This document shows, in pieces, positions 21,929-32,837 of a stretch of 64,000 nt of DNA. The DNA is taken from NCBI RefSeq assembly GCF_000226095.1, contig NC_016472.1, positions 3,782,001 through 3,846,000 of the forward strand. Direction: 5' to 3'. A program made the translations under genes and the position numbers. Source of the DNA: Thermothelomyces thermophilus ATCC 42464 (lineage: Eukaryota; Ascomycota; Sordariomycetes; Sordariales; Chaetomiaceae). How positions within the stretch are numbered: the first letter of the stretch is position 1; each line of letters begins with the position of its first letter. The notes below the pieces were generated by a model. It worked only from the letters and a program-made list of their open reading frames with translations. It was not told the DNA's origin and made no database searches.

Positions 21929-23652
21929 GGAGCCGTATTGAAGCAATCGCTCCAGACTCGGACCACGCGCATCCGGGTCGTGGAACTCGATAGAACTCCC
22001 CAGTCGGTGACAAGGTGAAGCTTGGTAGTAACGCCTGGATGGAGGAGCGTGTTTGGTTGTGTGGGGAACAGTCAACAGAGAACCCGGAAAGCGGGACGCG
22101 TCACGCGGGAACCGCGACGCGCCGTCAGGTGCTTTGGTGCTGTGGGCTGCAGGGGTACTGTGGGGCAGCACTCGAGGCTCCAGGAGTGCCTGCAGGAACG
22201 GGTCGGCTGCAACCGAACAAGAAATACTGCGTAATCCGTACATGCATGCACCACAAGCTCGAGTATCAAAACGGTAGTATTACAATCCCATGGCCTTTCA
22301 TTAGATCTGCAATATTTAGCAGAAAGTGCTCTATGGAGGAAAGAGCGGGGTAGTTTCTAGCGTGAGATACCTTGAATGTGCGGTGCCGTAAGTTTTGGCG
22401 ATGGAGAATATTGTAGAGAAAGAGCGAAGAACACAGTAGTGAAGATGGGGAAGAGTCAACCTGACGGGTTAGACGCCCCTCAAACAGTGTATGGCCGACT
22501 GGCGCCATAGAGAGGCATACCAATTCGAACGGAGGTGCTTGTAGAAACTATTTTCAAAAGTGCGGCACAATCTTCAACTTGGAGGACAAGATTCGCTGCA
22601 GCCCCAGCGTTGGTCATTTTAATTTAATAATCGCGTCATGTATGTACGCATCGACGAACATAACCTGCGCAACGGCACCTACCTGACTGAGAATACCACT
22701 AATATGGAAGGGACAATTCTCAGGTTACGAGTCGGTAGTGAGTCGGGGAAGGAATGAGTGAACGGAGCCGCCGCGATATCCAGAGGCCGTTTGGACTAAT
22801 TACGATTAAACCCCGAGGAAGTGACTTCAGGGGTCCTGCGAGAGGTTCAGGGTGACCACAATTCAATTGCATTGTTCCATTATTAGAAGCTCATAAGAGG
22901 TCGAGTGCATGTGTGTTGTTTAGGGTCAGAGTCAACCGTACCAGATCGTAAAGCGTTTCTGTGGACGGCTTTGTTCTGGGAAAGAGGGATGGAGTAAAAG
23001 AGCGAGTCGCAGCCGCAATATGAAACCACATTGCTAACAATTTGCCAAGACTTTTAGGTACGCCCTCGCTGTACCTATTACCTGTCATGATAGTTGTCTG
23101 CACTTCCGCTGTCCCCCATTCCTCCATATAGCAGAGCCTCAGGGGATAGCCGATGGTGTAGGAAAGGTGAGTAACAACGAAGATAACCGGCGGGTAATGT
23201 ACCCGAATCATTTTTGAGTGCGCTGCTTGCCCAGGAATTGTCCAGTAATAGTGTACTGTCCAGATTCCAGACCTCAACCGCTATCCAATAATATTTCGCG
23301 CCGAGAGGCAAGCACAGCCGGAGATAATATTGATGACACCACAAGGACGGTACCGCTCATACATGCTCCTTTCTCTAAAATTCTATATCATCGACGCCAA
23401 CATTCAGAGAGTCGTCCTTCATTGCTTCTTGACCCTTTTTCAGCAGTCCGTCCCGACCGCCATTGTTTGAAACCTCGCAGATCCCGTGTCATGCAGCATG
23501 CGCCCTTGAGCTTTCCCTGGTATAATTGATTCCCTCCCTATCCAAGAACGCCGCGCTATCTAGGTTTCTAGAGCTGATGCAGGAAGTCACAGATTGAAGG
23601 AGACAAAAGCTGAAAAAAAAATAAAAGAAGTTGAGCACCATCCGGGCCCCGA
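21929..23652. other. Spacer between RecQ start and the DUF1275 gene end
   Basis: Both neighbours are on the minus strand, so this 1.7 kb holds the RecQ promoter and leader at its left and the DUF1275 3' region at its right. Besides the MCB near 22096 it has one TCCGTAC near 22235. The part from about 22560 to 23400 is relatively AT-rich with no gene features. Confidence 0.6.
22096..22101. promoter_or_regulatory. MluI cell-cycle box (MCB) upstream of RecQ
   Basis: The palindrome ACGCGT lies 168 bp upstream of the RecQ start codon and is surrounded by further CGCG words (GGGACGCGTCACGCGGG and GACGCGCC within 35 bp). In yeasts, MBF (Mbp1-Swi6 or its S. pombe counterpart) binds ACGCGT to drive G1/S transcription, and RecQ-type genes act in S phase. 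The site is seen directly; its use is inferred. ACGCGT also occurs elsewhere in this GC-rich window. Confidence 0.55.
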
Positions 23653-24607
23653 TCATGCAGAGTCCTCGGGGCTCTCCGCCTTCGGCCGGTCGGCCGGATT
23701 GAACAGGTACATGACGGTGACCAGCAGCTTCCCCGCCGCCGAGATGGCCAGCGCGGCCGGGGACCCGAGCCTGCGGAAGACGAAGGCTCCGGCCAGCGTG
23801 CCGAGCACCAGCGCGACCAGGAAGCCGATTCGGCGGTTGCGGCCGCGGTTGCGCAGGGCGAGGAGCTCCCGGTCGATGAGGAGGTCCACCCACGCCGCCG
23901 TCGCCATCGCCGTCGTGATCTCGGTCATGCGGAACGCCCGCGCCTGCACCACCTGGCTGCCCGCCGCGAACGCCAGCAGGCCGATCGACCACAGGGTGCT
24001 GGCGGTGGGCGCGCCCGTGTCGAGCACCAGGGGGCCGCCGCCGCCGCCGTGCTGGGACGAGCTGTGGGTGTACTGCAGCGCCGCCGCCGCGGAGACGAGG
24101 CAGGTCTGGACCAGGTTGCAGAAGACCAGCCAGCTGCGGCGGCGGGCGCCGATGATGTGGCCGAGCTGACCGGTCAGCCAGGCGGCGGCCAGGAAGAAAC
24201 CCAGGGCGACAGCGATGTTGGCCGTGTAGAACATGACGCCGTTGGCTTCGGGGAGGACGATGGCGAGCATCAGGAAGACGGTGTTGCCGGTTTGGTTCGA
24301 CGCGAAGCAGTGAAAGTCGGGGAAGGAGACGGCGTCTGGAAAGGAAGGGTCGTGTGTCAGCAACTTCCAGAGTAAGGAGAGACAGGGCGGGTTGCTTGCC
24401 TTGAAGGCCAATACAGAAGGTGAGGATGAGGAGCTCGACCTCGACGAGGATGGAGGCTCGGACAGTTTCATTGAGATGGCACCATGCCCTCGAGCGTAGT
24501 GATGGCCGTGGATGGAACTTCGACGAGTTATCAATCTGACTCTCGAGAGCGTCCTCTCTCGATGACGATGGGGAGCAGGAAGCCGTTCTCTTTTCGTGTG
24601 GTGGCAT
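23653..24607 (-). CDS. DUF1275 (YoaK-type) integral membrane protein with a GC-AG intron
   Basis: Exons 24607-24400 and 24335-23653 on the minus strand give 296 residues. The family has no firm biochemical role; members are small membrane proteins sometimes listed as possible transporters. The join restores the family block GLQDAVSFPDFHCFASNQTGNTV, whose first half is in one frame and second half in another. The 64-bp intron (24336-24399) has donor CAAG/GCAAGC and acceptor TTTCCAG, a GC-AG intron with an otherwise perfect donor. About six hydrophobic segments follow, including LLILTFCIGLQ, VMFYTANIAVALGFFLAAAWL, LVFCNLVQTCLVSAAAAL, LWSIGLLAFAAGSQVV and IGFLVALVLGTLAGAFVF. The VVQARAFRMTEITTAM segment with its following Asp is typical of the family. 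An unspliced frame running upstream to 24666 would give a different N-terminus lacking the first hydrophobic half, so I prefer the spliced model. Confidence 0.9.
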
Positions 24608-26507
24608 GGTGGAGAATGTGCTTGGAAAGGATTGCAGTACGTCTCGCTACGTTCGGCGCTGCCCAAAGTAATTGCATGGATGATATCTGGGAAGAAATTG
24701 GGGTGACGCTGCTATTCACTAAACATGGCCGATTCATGATGGTAGTGGCGGTCAATGGCTTATGTATTGCAATATATCTTGTACATAACATGGGGTTAAC
24801 CTGGGCATTTGTTAAAGCGCTGGCCGGAACCGTAGACAATACGGTGGCAATTTCTGACCCGGGCATCGAATCGGTGGGTGATTCACCGCTTCGCCGGTCT
24901 TGACCGGGCTTTCTGCAAACAACCGACTGCAAAGCTCTTTCCGCCTTGGCCACACCGATGGGTCCACGCCGACACCCGACCGCTTCTTCCCGGCCAGGAA
25001 GATGACGGAGTGTCTCATTGCAGATATCGACAGCTGTATCTGAGCGCTTAGTGTCATTCCGATGGGATGATGGCATTGGGGGTACAGAGTAGATAGTTTG
25101 ACAGTTTGGCATGGGCTGCCGCCCAACCAACAAGCCGTGGGCATCAGAATGTGCGATAATCATCCGAGACGAGGCGTCCCAGTGGTGTGGCTGGCATTGA
25201 CGGTCGAGACGCCGCCAAGAGATGGCAGGGACGGACGAGACGACCGAGCCCCTGGGCGCCCTGGATCCGGTTATCTGTTTGGTCGGTGTTGGAGGGTCGC
25301 CTTGACATTGGACATCTCGGCCACGGGACGAGATGAAAATCGGAGCACAGCTCGGCGCGGCCGGTGGAAGTGAAGGAACCAGGCTCCGCTCTCCGGCAGT
25401 CGGGCTCCCGGATGGTTGCAGTGAGCGGCCCGAAAGTGGATGAACGGTCGCCGGCTCTCAGAGTAAGCCATCCAGTGTACTGATATAAGAGTGGCTTTAT
25501 TTCCATTTGGGATCCGCGTGCTCTCTCCAGCTTTTGCTGTCGCAGCAAGGGCCGCAGCACCCTTAAGTTGAAGCTGGGTTACGTTGACGCGGCGTGTCGA
25601 AGTTCACGGAGCGGACCGAGTGCCGCCGAGAGCCGAGGAGCGCAGGCGGTGCGGATGCCAAACACTGCAAACAGCTTCAACAATTGTGCATTTTGTCTCC
25701 CGACGATTGCCGTCCGGGGCCTAGGCCTAGGCTGATAGGAAGGCCCATCGTCGGATGGTCCAGGGGAAGGATGTGCAGCAGAGGCGGAAGGCGGCATTGG
25801 CGGCATTGGCGGCACTGGGGTAAATCGTGGTGCTCGAGGGAAGAGCTGAGGCAGAGAGAGTGGCTCGAATCGCCGAGCGCCGGGAATTGGTCGGAAGAAT
25901 CGATCCTGGTTTGGAAGGAGACCATGAAGTTTCGAGGTTTGGAGGTGACGTGCAACCTTCAACAGCCTCCGGCCGAGCGAGCCGAGCCGCTCGATCTTGG
26001 CAACTCCGCGGTATGCACGGTTTCGGGTCCCGGATGTTCAGCCATCGGCGATCTGCAATCAAGGAACCCCAGATAGACCGTCCGCCCCATTTACGAGGGG
26101 AGAGAAGAAAAAAAAGAACCGGGGCAGCTCCGAACGGGAGCATTTGAAATGACCGATGGCAAACTGAGGATTGAAGAGTGGGAGGAATCGAATGAGGCAG
26201 TCGCGTCCCTGGCGAAAATTCAACGAAGAGCCCAGTACAAATTCAGGGCGTGGGGGCCCTTGGGGGGGTTAGTGTATTCTGTCCGCAGGCCGTTGATTTT
26301 GTTCATCATTACAATTAAAGGTTTGGCCTCGATGGGAATCAACAAGGGAGGTATCTTCCAGGATCCAATGTTGCATCAGGACAAAAGTATCGACAATTCA
26401 GATTAGTGTAAGGAAATGTTTCTGTGTGTATGTTCTTTACACCTACAAACTCCTGCGCAGACGACATACTCTACTAACCTTGGTGCGCAAACATTAGATA
26501 CCAAGTG

Positions 26508-26515
26508 CCGCGGAG
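26508..26515 (-). promoter_or_regulatory. Candidate NirA/NIT4 site, distal
   Basis: The sequence CCGCGGAG reads CTCCGCGG on the minus strand, an exact match to the Aspergillus NirA consensus CTCCGHGG. It lies about 1.0 kb upstream of the nitrate transporter start. GATA-type sites (TTATC at 26553-26557, TATC at 26564-26567, GATAA at 26605-26609 and 26657-26661) follow within 150 bp. The distance makes it weaker evidence than the proximal copy. Confidence 0.45.
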
Positions 26516-26552
26516 ATCAGCACAGCGCGTCATCTAGAGCTCCGCCATCTCC

Positions 26553-27320
26553 TTATCAAAGGCTATCTCCGGGCCATTGCGAGGTGCTAAATGTGGAGGA
26601 GCGAGATAACGGTAACAAGCCCCCGTGGGCTGAACCGGCTTGACGGGCCCGCCAAAGATAAGGAACAAGTTCCAGCTGGCTGCCTCTGCCGTTGCCTCCT
26701 CGCTCCCTTGCAGTCTACTGCGCCCGCAGGGACTGCAATGACACGATGCGACGACGCGATCCTCGGCCCAGAGGTGTCTCCCGCACGACCTGCATGAGAT
26801 GAGCTAGAACCGTCCGCCCTCGCAGCAATGGGCGCCATGCAGGAAGGTCGCACGCTTTCGCAGTCTGCGAGGTAACTACTGGTCATGGCGCTTGCGGGCG
26901 CTCGAGCACGAGCTGACCTTACCGCCGTGTTGTGTAGGATGGGAGCGGGCCAATATCGAACCCGCGAGGCGTTTGACACCCGCTCGTTGCGACAGCGCCA
27001 TAAGTATTCGTATCTATACTCGGACTGCCCATCCCCGCCAAGCGTGCATCTCCGAGGCGACGGGAAACTAAGCGTTGCGCATCTCCGTCCGGTCCGTGAA
27101 TCCTTGTGCGGCTTATCAGCGATCAGCAGCCAGGAGTGCCGGTTTTGAGGTCGAGGACTGGAGATGCTAGCCGGTATACAGACTTCATTATGCCGGAACC
27201 GTCCTCCAAGTGCCACAATCATCCTGGCAAAGAGCGTCTCCGCGGTCAAAAAAAATGGCGACGGAGTCCACAACTCTTGTGTGGGTGACGCAGACACGCA
27301 GACACGCAGATAGGGAGATA
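26553..27320. promoter_or_regulatory. GATA sites upstream of the nitrate transporter (AreA/NIT2 type)
   Basis: GATA cores on either strand occur at 26553-26557, 26564-26567, 26605-26609, 26657-26661, 27011-27014, 27113-27117, 27309-27312 and 27317-27320. The general nitrogen activator AreA/NIT2 binds such cores, especially GATAA and closely spaced pairs; the pair at 27309-27320 is 230 bp from the start codon. Single GATA words are common by chance, so the cluster and its position carry the argument. Confidence 0.5.
27238..27245 (+). promoter_or_regulatory. Candidate NirA/NIT4 site, proximal
   Basis: CTCCGCGG, an exact match to the NirA consensus CTCCGHGG, lies 291 bp upstream of the nitrate transporter start codon, between GATA sites at 27113-27117 and 27309-27320. 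In Aspergillus and Neurospora, nitrate genes need both a NirA/NIT4 site and GATA sites, so the combination and spacing fit a nitrate-induced, ammonium-repressed promoter. The site is seen; the regulation is inferred. Confidence 0.6.
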
Positions 27321-27535
27321 GGGAGAGAGGCTGGTTTCGACTCAACTCACACCGCGGTGCCGTAGCAGACCTGGGTTGTAATTTCTCTGCCCTATATCGC
27401 GTACATACATTCCGTACCCATGGCTTTGTCGTATAAGATTCGAACAAGCTTCTCGAGACATACATGGTTCAACGCTCCGGGGCCAGCACTTGTCTCGCAG
27501 TCGGTCGCTCAATCTAGGACAGGGCCGCTCCCATC

Positions 27536-29464
27536 ATGGGCTTCAAGCTCTCGTACCTGTACGCCCGCCCGGACGTCAACCCGGTCACGCTCAAGGCCCG
27601 GTCAATACCACTTCTCAATCCGGTCGACATTTATGGGCGCGTCTTCTTCTTCTCCTGGTTCGGGTTTATGATTGCCTTCTGGGCATGGTACACCTTCCCA
27701 CCTCTGGTACCGTCTCCCTTTCCTCAGACCGTGCGGTTGGTTCCGGCGGGCTAACCGCTCGGGCAGTTGACCCATACCATCAAAGATGACCTAGGCCTGT
27801 CCCCGACGGAGGTGGCCAACTCCAACATTGTCTCCCTTTGTGCGACGTGAGTGACAACAGCAGGCCAGAGCCCCCCCCTGGCCCGGCCATGCGCGTGGGC
27901 GTCGCTAACCAAGCCAATAAGCCTGCTGGTTCGCCTTGTCGCTGGCCCGCTCTGCGACAAATTCGGCCCTCGCAACGTCTTTGGAGGTTTGCTCCTCGCC
28001 GGCTCCATCCCGCTCGGCCTTGCTCCGCTGGTCCACAACGCTCGGGGCCTCTACGTGAGCCGGTTCTTCATTGGCATCCTTGGGGGCTCCTTCGTCCCTT
28101 GCCAGGTCTGGTCAACTGGTTTCTTCGACAAGAATGTCATCGGCACCGCCAATGCCCTCACGGGCGGCTTGGGCAACGCCGGCGGCGGCATCACCTATTT
28201 TATCATGCCGGCCGTCTACGACGCCCTCGCCGGGGCCGGCTACCTCCCCGGCCAGGCGTGGCGACTCACCTTTCTCGTGCCCCTTTCCATGGTCATCACC
28301 ACGGGCATCGCCCTCATCCTCCTCTGCCCGGACACGCCGACGGGCAGGTGGAGAGACCGCCACCTCCACGGTCAGCGAGATGGTCCCCTCGATCTCGACG
28401 TCCCCAGCCCCGCCGACATCGAGTCGGAAACCAGCGCGGGCACCGATGTCGAGAAAGCCAACAGCATCGTGGACGTCCCGGGCCGGATCACCGACCGCCC
28501 GGACCCAAGCGACACCTTTGAAAAATCTCCCGCCGTCGCTGTTGCCATCACGATTCCGATCGCCGGCGTCGAACCACCCAACACCAACAACAACAACAAC
28601 AACAACAACAACCAGCCGGGTGCGACCGCGCCTCCGAGCTACCCCTCCATCCCATCAACAGAACCGTTAGCCACGAAAACAACAATAGCAACGACAACAG
28701 CAGCAGGAGCAGCAGCAGCAACCGAGACGGTCCAGCCGCCGACGGCACGGGAGCTGGTGCGGGTGGCGTTGTCGCCGCAGGCGGCGTTCCACGCGCTCAC
28801 GTACTCGTGCTCGTTCGGGACGGAGCTGGCCGTCAACGGGGTGCTGGCGGCATACTACGCGGAGCGGTTCCCACGGCTGTCGCAGACGGAGGCGGCCGGC
28901 TGGGCAGCCGCGTTCGGGTTCCTCAATGTCGCCAGCCGGCCGCTGGGCGGCGCCATCAGCGACCTGCTGTACCGGCGCTTCTCTTCGCCTCCTTCGTCCT
29001 TTGCAGGAGAACAAAAATGTGGTGGTGGTGGTGGTGGTGGTGGTGGTGGTGGTGGTGCTAACAGCGACAATGGGCAGAGGGCGTTGTGGTGGAAAAAGGG
29101 GTGGGTGGTCGCCTGCGGGGTCATGGCGGGGGCGCTGCTGATCCTGATCGGGGCGCTGAACCCGGGACGGGAGGGCGCCATGTTCGGACTGGTCGCCATC
29201 ATGGCGCTCTTCGCGGAAGCCGGTAACGGGGCCAACTTCAGCCTGGTGCCGCACGTGCACCCGCAGGCCAACGGTGTGCTGTCCGGGCTTACCGGGGCGG
29301 CCGGCAACCTCGGGGGCGTGCTGTTTGCCGTTGTGTTCCGCTGCATGGACGGGGGCACCAACTACGCCAAGGGATTCTGGATCATCGGGGTCGTGAACCT
29401 GGGCGTGAACCTGGGCGTGTGCTGGATCCCCCCGCTGCCCAAGGGGCAGGTAGGCGGACGGTGA
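27536..29464 (+). CDS. nit-10: High-affinity nitrate transporter, NRT2/CrnA family (MFS)
   Basis: Exons 27536-27706, 27767-27846 and 27922-29464 give 597 residues. NRT2/CrnA proteins import nitrate with protons across the plasma membrane. The N-terminus ([24 protein letters not shown]) leads into the first membrane segment. After the splices come [34 protein letters not shown], and the first nitrate signature region GLGNAGGG after [19 protein letters not shown]. The second signature region is [18 protein letters not shown] with GAAGNLGG. A long cytoplasmic loop between the two halves is normal for fungal members; here it carries an Asn run (about residue 303) and an Ala/Thr-rich part. A second Gly run sits near residue 450, so the protein is about 90 residues longer than CrnA. 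No nitrate or nitrite reductase gene is next to it. The promoter carries nitrate-type sites. Confidence 0.95.
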
Positions 29465-29683
29465 GGCAGATGATAAGGATCTTTTTTGGCAAATCATGCA
29501 TGGACTATTAGTGATGATGGTATGATCACATTGGGTTATGCATAGGCTAACCGGACGTTTTCTGTTTGTTTTTGGGCATCGTTGGCATGGAAGCAAGCAT
29601 GGCGTTGGTTTATATCAGTGGCATTTTTTTTTTCCGGATAGAGAAACATATAGGTTTATACTCTGAAAAGTTGGTTTGATCTT

Positions 29684-29717
<34 letters not shown>

Positions 29718-29818
29718 TGGAGGCATGCGTAGAGAGAGTATTTCTCTAACTTGTCTGATGGAGAGCTTCTTATCGCTTAAGAGTGTCCGCCTACAAATCA
29801 GGCGCATCCGCACGCCAG
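29465..29818. other. Convergent 3' spacer with a (CA) microsatellite
   Basis: This 354-bp stretch lies between the ends of the transporter and the MYND gene. Its main feature is the CA run at 29684-29716. No gene is visible. Confidence 0.7.
29684..29716. repeat. (CA)n microsatellite
   Basis: About sixteen CA units with one CG interruption near 29711. It lies in the 3' spacer of two convergent genes. Confidence 0.95.
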
Positions 29819-32800
29819 TCAGTACTGAAACTCGCGGCGACGCTGCTGGTGTTGCTGCTGCTGCGGTCTGGCGGCCTCAAAGGTGTGGGAGGTGAAGCTG
29901 TTGAGGGTGTGGGCGACGGTGGTCCAGACGTCGGCGATGTGGAGGGCGACCTGGTCCATGACGAAGGCGGGGTCGTAGTAGCCGAGCCGGTCGAGGACGC
30001 CCCTCTTCTCCGACTTGTAGGGCGAGGGCACGGAGGCGAGGGCGCTGCCGCCGCGCTGCTTGAAGTCGGCCCAGAAGCGGACGAAGCCGCCGCGCGACGC
30101 GGCCGCCTTGGTCACGTACACCTCGTCCAGGTAGGCGTTGAAGGCCAGCACGTGGTGCACGTCCACCGGCCGGCCCGAGCCGTGCAGGACGATGACGCTC
30201 GACGCAAACGGCCCGTAGTTGAAGACCGTATCCACCGTCGTCGTCGTCGTCGTCGTCGTTGTTTTCGTCGCTTCCGCCGTCGCCGCCGCCGTCTCAGTCC
30301 GCTCAGAGATGGTGCAGACGAAGCCCAGGTAGCGGAGGTTGCCGTCGCTCCAGACGGTGGTGCCGCTCTTGATGCCGAGGAAGTTGCCAGGCCGGATGTA
30401 CCTATATATGAGAGAGTGGCTACAGTTAGTTTATTTTTTATTTCAAAAAAAAAAAAAAAAAAAACTGGTTTTCTTTTCTTTTCTCGCTTGCCTCCAAAGC
30501 AAAAAGTGATGGCGTGAGTTGTGATAGGGGAGCACATACCAGCGGAGACCGAGATGGAAGGCGAGGGCGATGGCGTAGTCGGAGGCGAAGGCCGGGCAGA
30601 GGGGGACGCTGGTCATGTCGAAGACGCGCCTGAGGCCGAGGACGGCGCTGACCTCGGACTTGGGGTCGTTGATGCGCAGGCCCGAGACGGTCTCGCCATG
30701 GTAGAGCGCCGGGGTGGCGATGCAGGTGCCGTCGTGGCGCTCGATCAGGCGCACGATGCTGTGCACGTCGCGCGAGCTGATGTCGCGGGTCTTGGGGGGG
30801 ACCGGGTCGCCGGGGATGCGGGCGTCGGCGAAGAATGCGACGGGGCCAAACGTGGGACTATATTGCGTACACGTGCAGTGTCAGCAAGGAGGAAGGCACA
30901 GGAACAAAAAAAAAAAAGAAAATGAAAAAAGAAAAAAAGGACCGAAGGAGGACGAACCGCAGGTAGCCGGGCTCGGTCAGCTCGTTGATGCTCCGATTAA
31001 TCGGCGCGGGCTGCACAATGTCGCCCGTGGGCCGGACGACATTGTGGGTGACGGCAGTCAGCTTGTGGCCGATGCGGCTGCCGTGAACTTGTTAGCCTTT
31101 TTCGTTTTCTCTTTCTCTCTATTTCCCTGGTGCCTTCGCGTTTGCCCATCAAGAGGGGTGGGTACTGACCGATTTTTCAGACTGTGCACGAGATTGAGGA
31201 CCGTGTGTGCCCTGGGATCGTCGGCCGAGACGCCCGGGGTAGAGAAGAAGCGGTCCAGGTCCGGGTGGTTATACTCGATCCACTCGTACTGCTTGTCGGG
31301 CGTCTCGTGGTGGAGGGCCCAGATGAGGGTGGAATTGGGGCTGTAGGTTGGAAAGAAGAGGATGCGGCGGCGGGCCGGGCTCGGGCGGTTCCTCTCAGCG
31401 GCAGGGCCCGAAAGGTCGGCACACAGCTTCTTGTGAACGGGCCAGTCGGCCACCTGGCAGGCGCGCGAGCAGTAGCGGGCCCCCCTGCAGGTGTTGCAGT
31501 AGCTGATGTAGCGCTTCTCGCACACCACGCACAGCTCGTCCACGTCGCCCTCGGTCTTGCCCCGCTCCATGTCCTGCATCAGCCGCGCCAGGTTCTCGTC
31601 GCCGCCGTAGCTGGCGGGGGTCTGAACGAAGGCAGCAAAATTGGGGTTACGGGGAGCACCACCAACACTACCACCACTCGCAGCAGGAGCATCAGTCGCA
31701 GTAGGAGCATCAGTAGCACCAGCACCATCGGGCTCGCCGTGGCTGGCAGTGGCCGGGTCCTCATTTGCCATCGCGGCAGCATCGTCGGCAGCATCGTCGG
31801 CGGCATCGTCGGCAGCATCATCGGTGGACTCGCCCTCCTGCATTTTTTCCATCTTGTCATCGGCTGCTTCGACCACCGCGCTGCTCTCGGGCTCGACGTT
31901 ATCGGGCGCGCCCTCTTTTTCCTCTAGAGCAACTGCTGCGTTCTTTCGCTGCTTCTTCCTCTGCTTCTTTCTCTTCTTCTTGCTCTTCTCGGGCGATGCC
32001 TCACTGCCGTTCTGAGACGAAACAAAAACCTCGGCCGAAGGCTTGAGAACCTGGCCCTCAGCGCCGGGACCTAGAACAACAGAGTTTAGATTGAGGCACA
32101 AATTATCTCGGATGAACTGTGACGGCTCTCTTACCTTCGGATGCTACGGCGGCCGGAGTGACCACTGCATCAGACACCGCACCAGTCAGGCCGTCGGAGA
32201 GCGCTGACGCGGTCATGTTTGCAACGTCATCGGTCTTGACCATATTGTCGGCGGTCTCATCATCATCATCGGATCGGTCATTCATGGCCGCAATGTCTGA
32301 ATCGACCGCCTTCTCCATCTTGTCGGACTTGGTGCCGGTGACGACATCCTGCGCAAGGACACGAACATCGGTCGGGGTTTCATCCTTGTGGTCTTTGGTG
32401 GACCGCTCGTCGAGGGGGTGGACTTCGACCGTGTCACACTCTTTGATCTTCTCGAGCTTCTGAATCAGAGGCTCAATCGGATCAACCGTCTTTCTCTTTG
32501 ATTCGGGCTCAGCCAAAGTGCGACTGGCCATCAGGTCTCTGTAGGCCTCAATCAAACCGACTAGTCGAGACTCGAAGACCTCCTCAGCGGTCAGCTTTTC
32601 GCTCATGATTTCTTTGGAAATCTCGGCCGATGCATGGCCATGGCTCATAGCCTGGTCAGTCGCAGACTTCTCGTCCTTGAGGATGTTCTTGGATTCCTTA
32701 GTATCGCCATGCTCGTCGGCGATGGGCGCAGAAGCTTTCTTATTTTCCAACAAAGCAGGAACTTCAGTTGCAATCTGGTCCGTCGCGGCCAGCTTGCTGA

Positions 32801-32837
32801 CGGCCTCAGCCGTGTCGAGGCCAGTTTTATGCTTCAT
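29819..32837 (-). CDS. MYND-type zinc-finger protein with long acidic N-terminus
   Basis: Five exons on the minus strand (32837-32135, 32070-31170, 31077-30958, 30857-30540, 30401-29819) join in phase to 874 residues. Residues 1-330 are charged and low complexity, with a Lys-rich stretch (KSKKKRKKQRKKQRK) and a tandem DDAA repeat. The MYND finger lies at about residues 409-447, CVVCEKRYISYCNTCRGARYCSRACQ ... WPVHKKLC in outline, with the expected Cys/His ligands. MYND fingers bind Pro-rich partner peptides. The rest has an ordered character: RILFFPTYSPNSTLIWALHHE, HKLTAVTHNVVRPTGD, GPVAFFADARIPGDP, DYAIALAFHLGLRWY, RPGNFLGIKSGTTVW, VIVLHGSGRPVDVHHVLAFN. I do not know its partner or substrate. 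The first exon could be a separate gene, but its donor and the next acceptor join cleanly in phase (SEG/PGAEG), so one gene is preferred. Confidence 0.83.

Larger units (their letters stand above)
24608..27535. other. 2.9-kb divergent promoter region (DUF1275 / nitrate transporter)
   Basis: No gene is visible. The right-hand 1 kb carries the nitrate-type sites listed separately. A short direct repeat of a 9-bp unit (GGCGGCATT) lies near 25791-25818. One TCCGTAC occurs near 27412, about 120 bp before the transporter start. A tRNA-like T-arm sequence near 26950 was considered and rejected. Confidence 0.6.

Noticed and set aside
23653-24666. Unspliced 337-codon frame for the DUF1275 protein
   Set aside because: Its N-terminal half reads as basic non-family sequence, and the family block is broken unless the GC-AG intron is removed.
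26938-26995. tRNA-like T-arm (GGGTTCGATATT on the minus strand)
   Set aside because: The B-box match is incomplete, the T-stem does not pair well, and I could not fold a D-arm, anticodon arm and acceptor stem around it.
32135-32837. Acidic first exon of the MYND gene as an independent gene
   Set aside because: It has no stop of its own before a good GTAAG donor, and it joins in phase to the next exon through a normal TTCTAG acceptor. One gene is simpler, although not proven.
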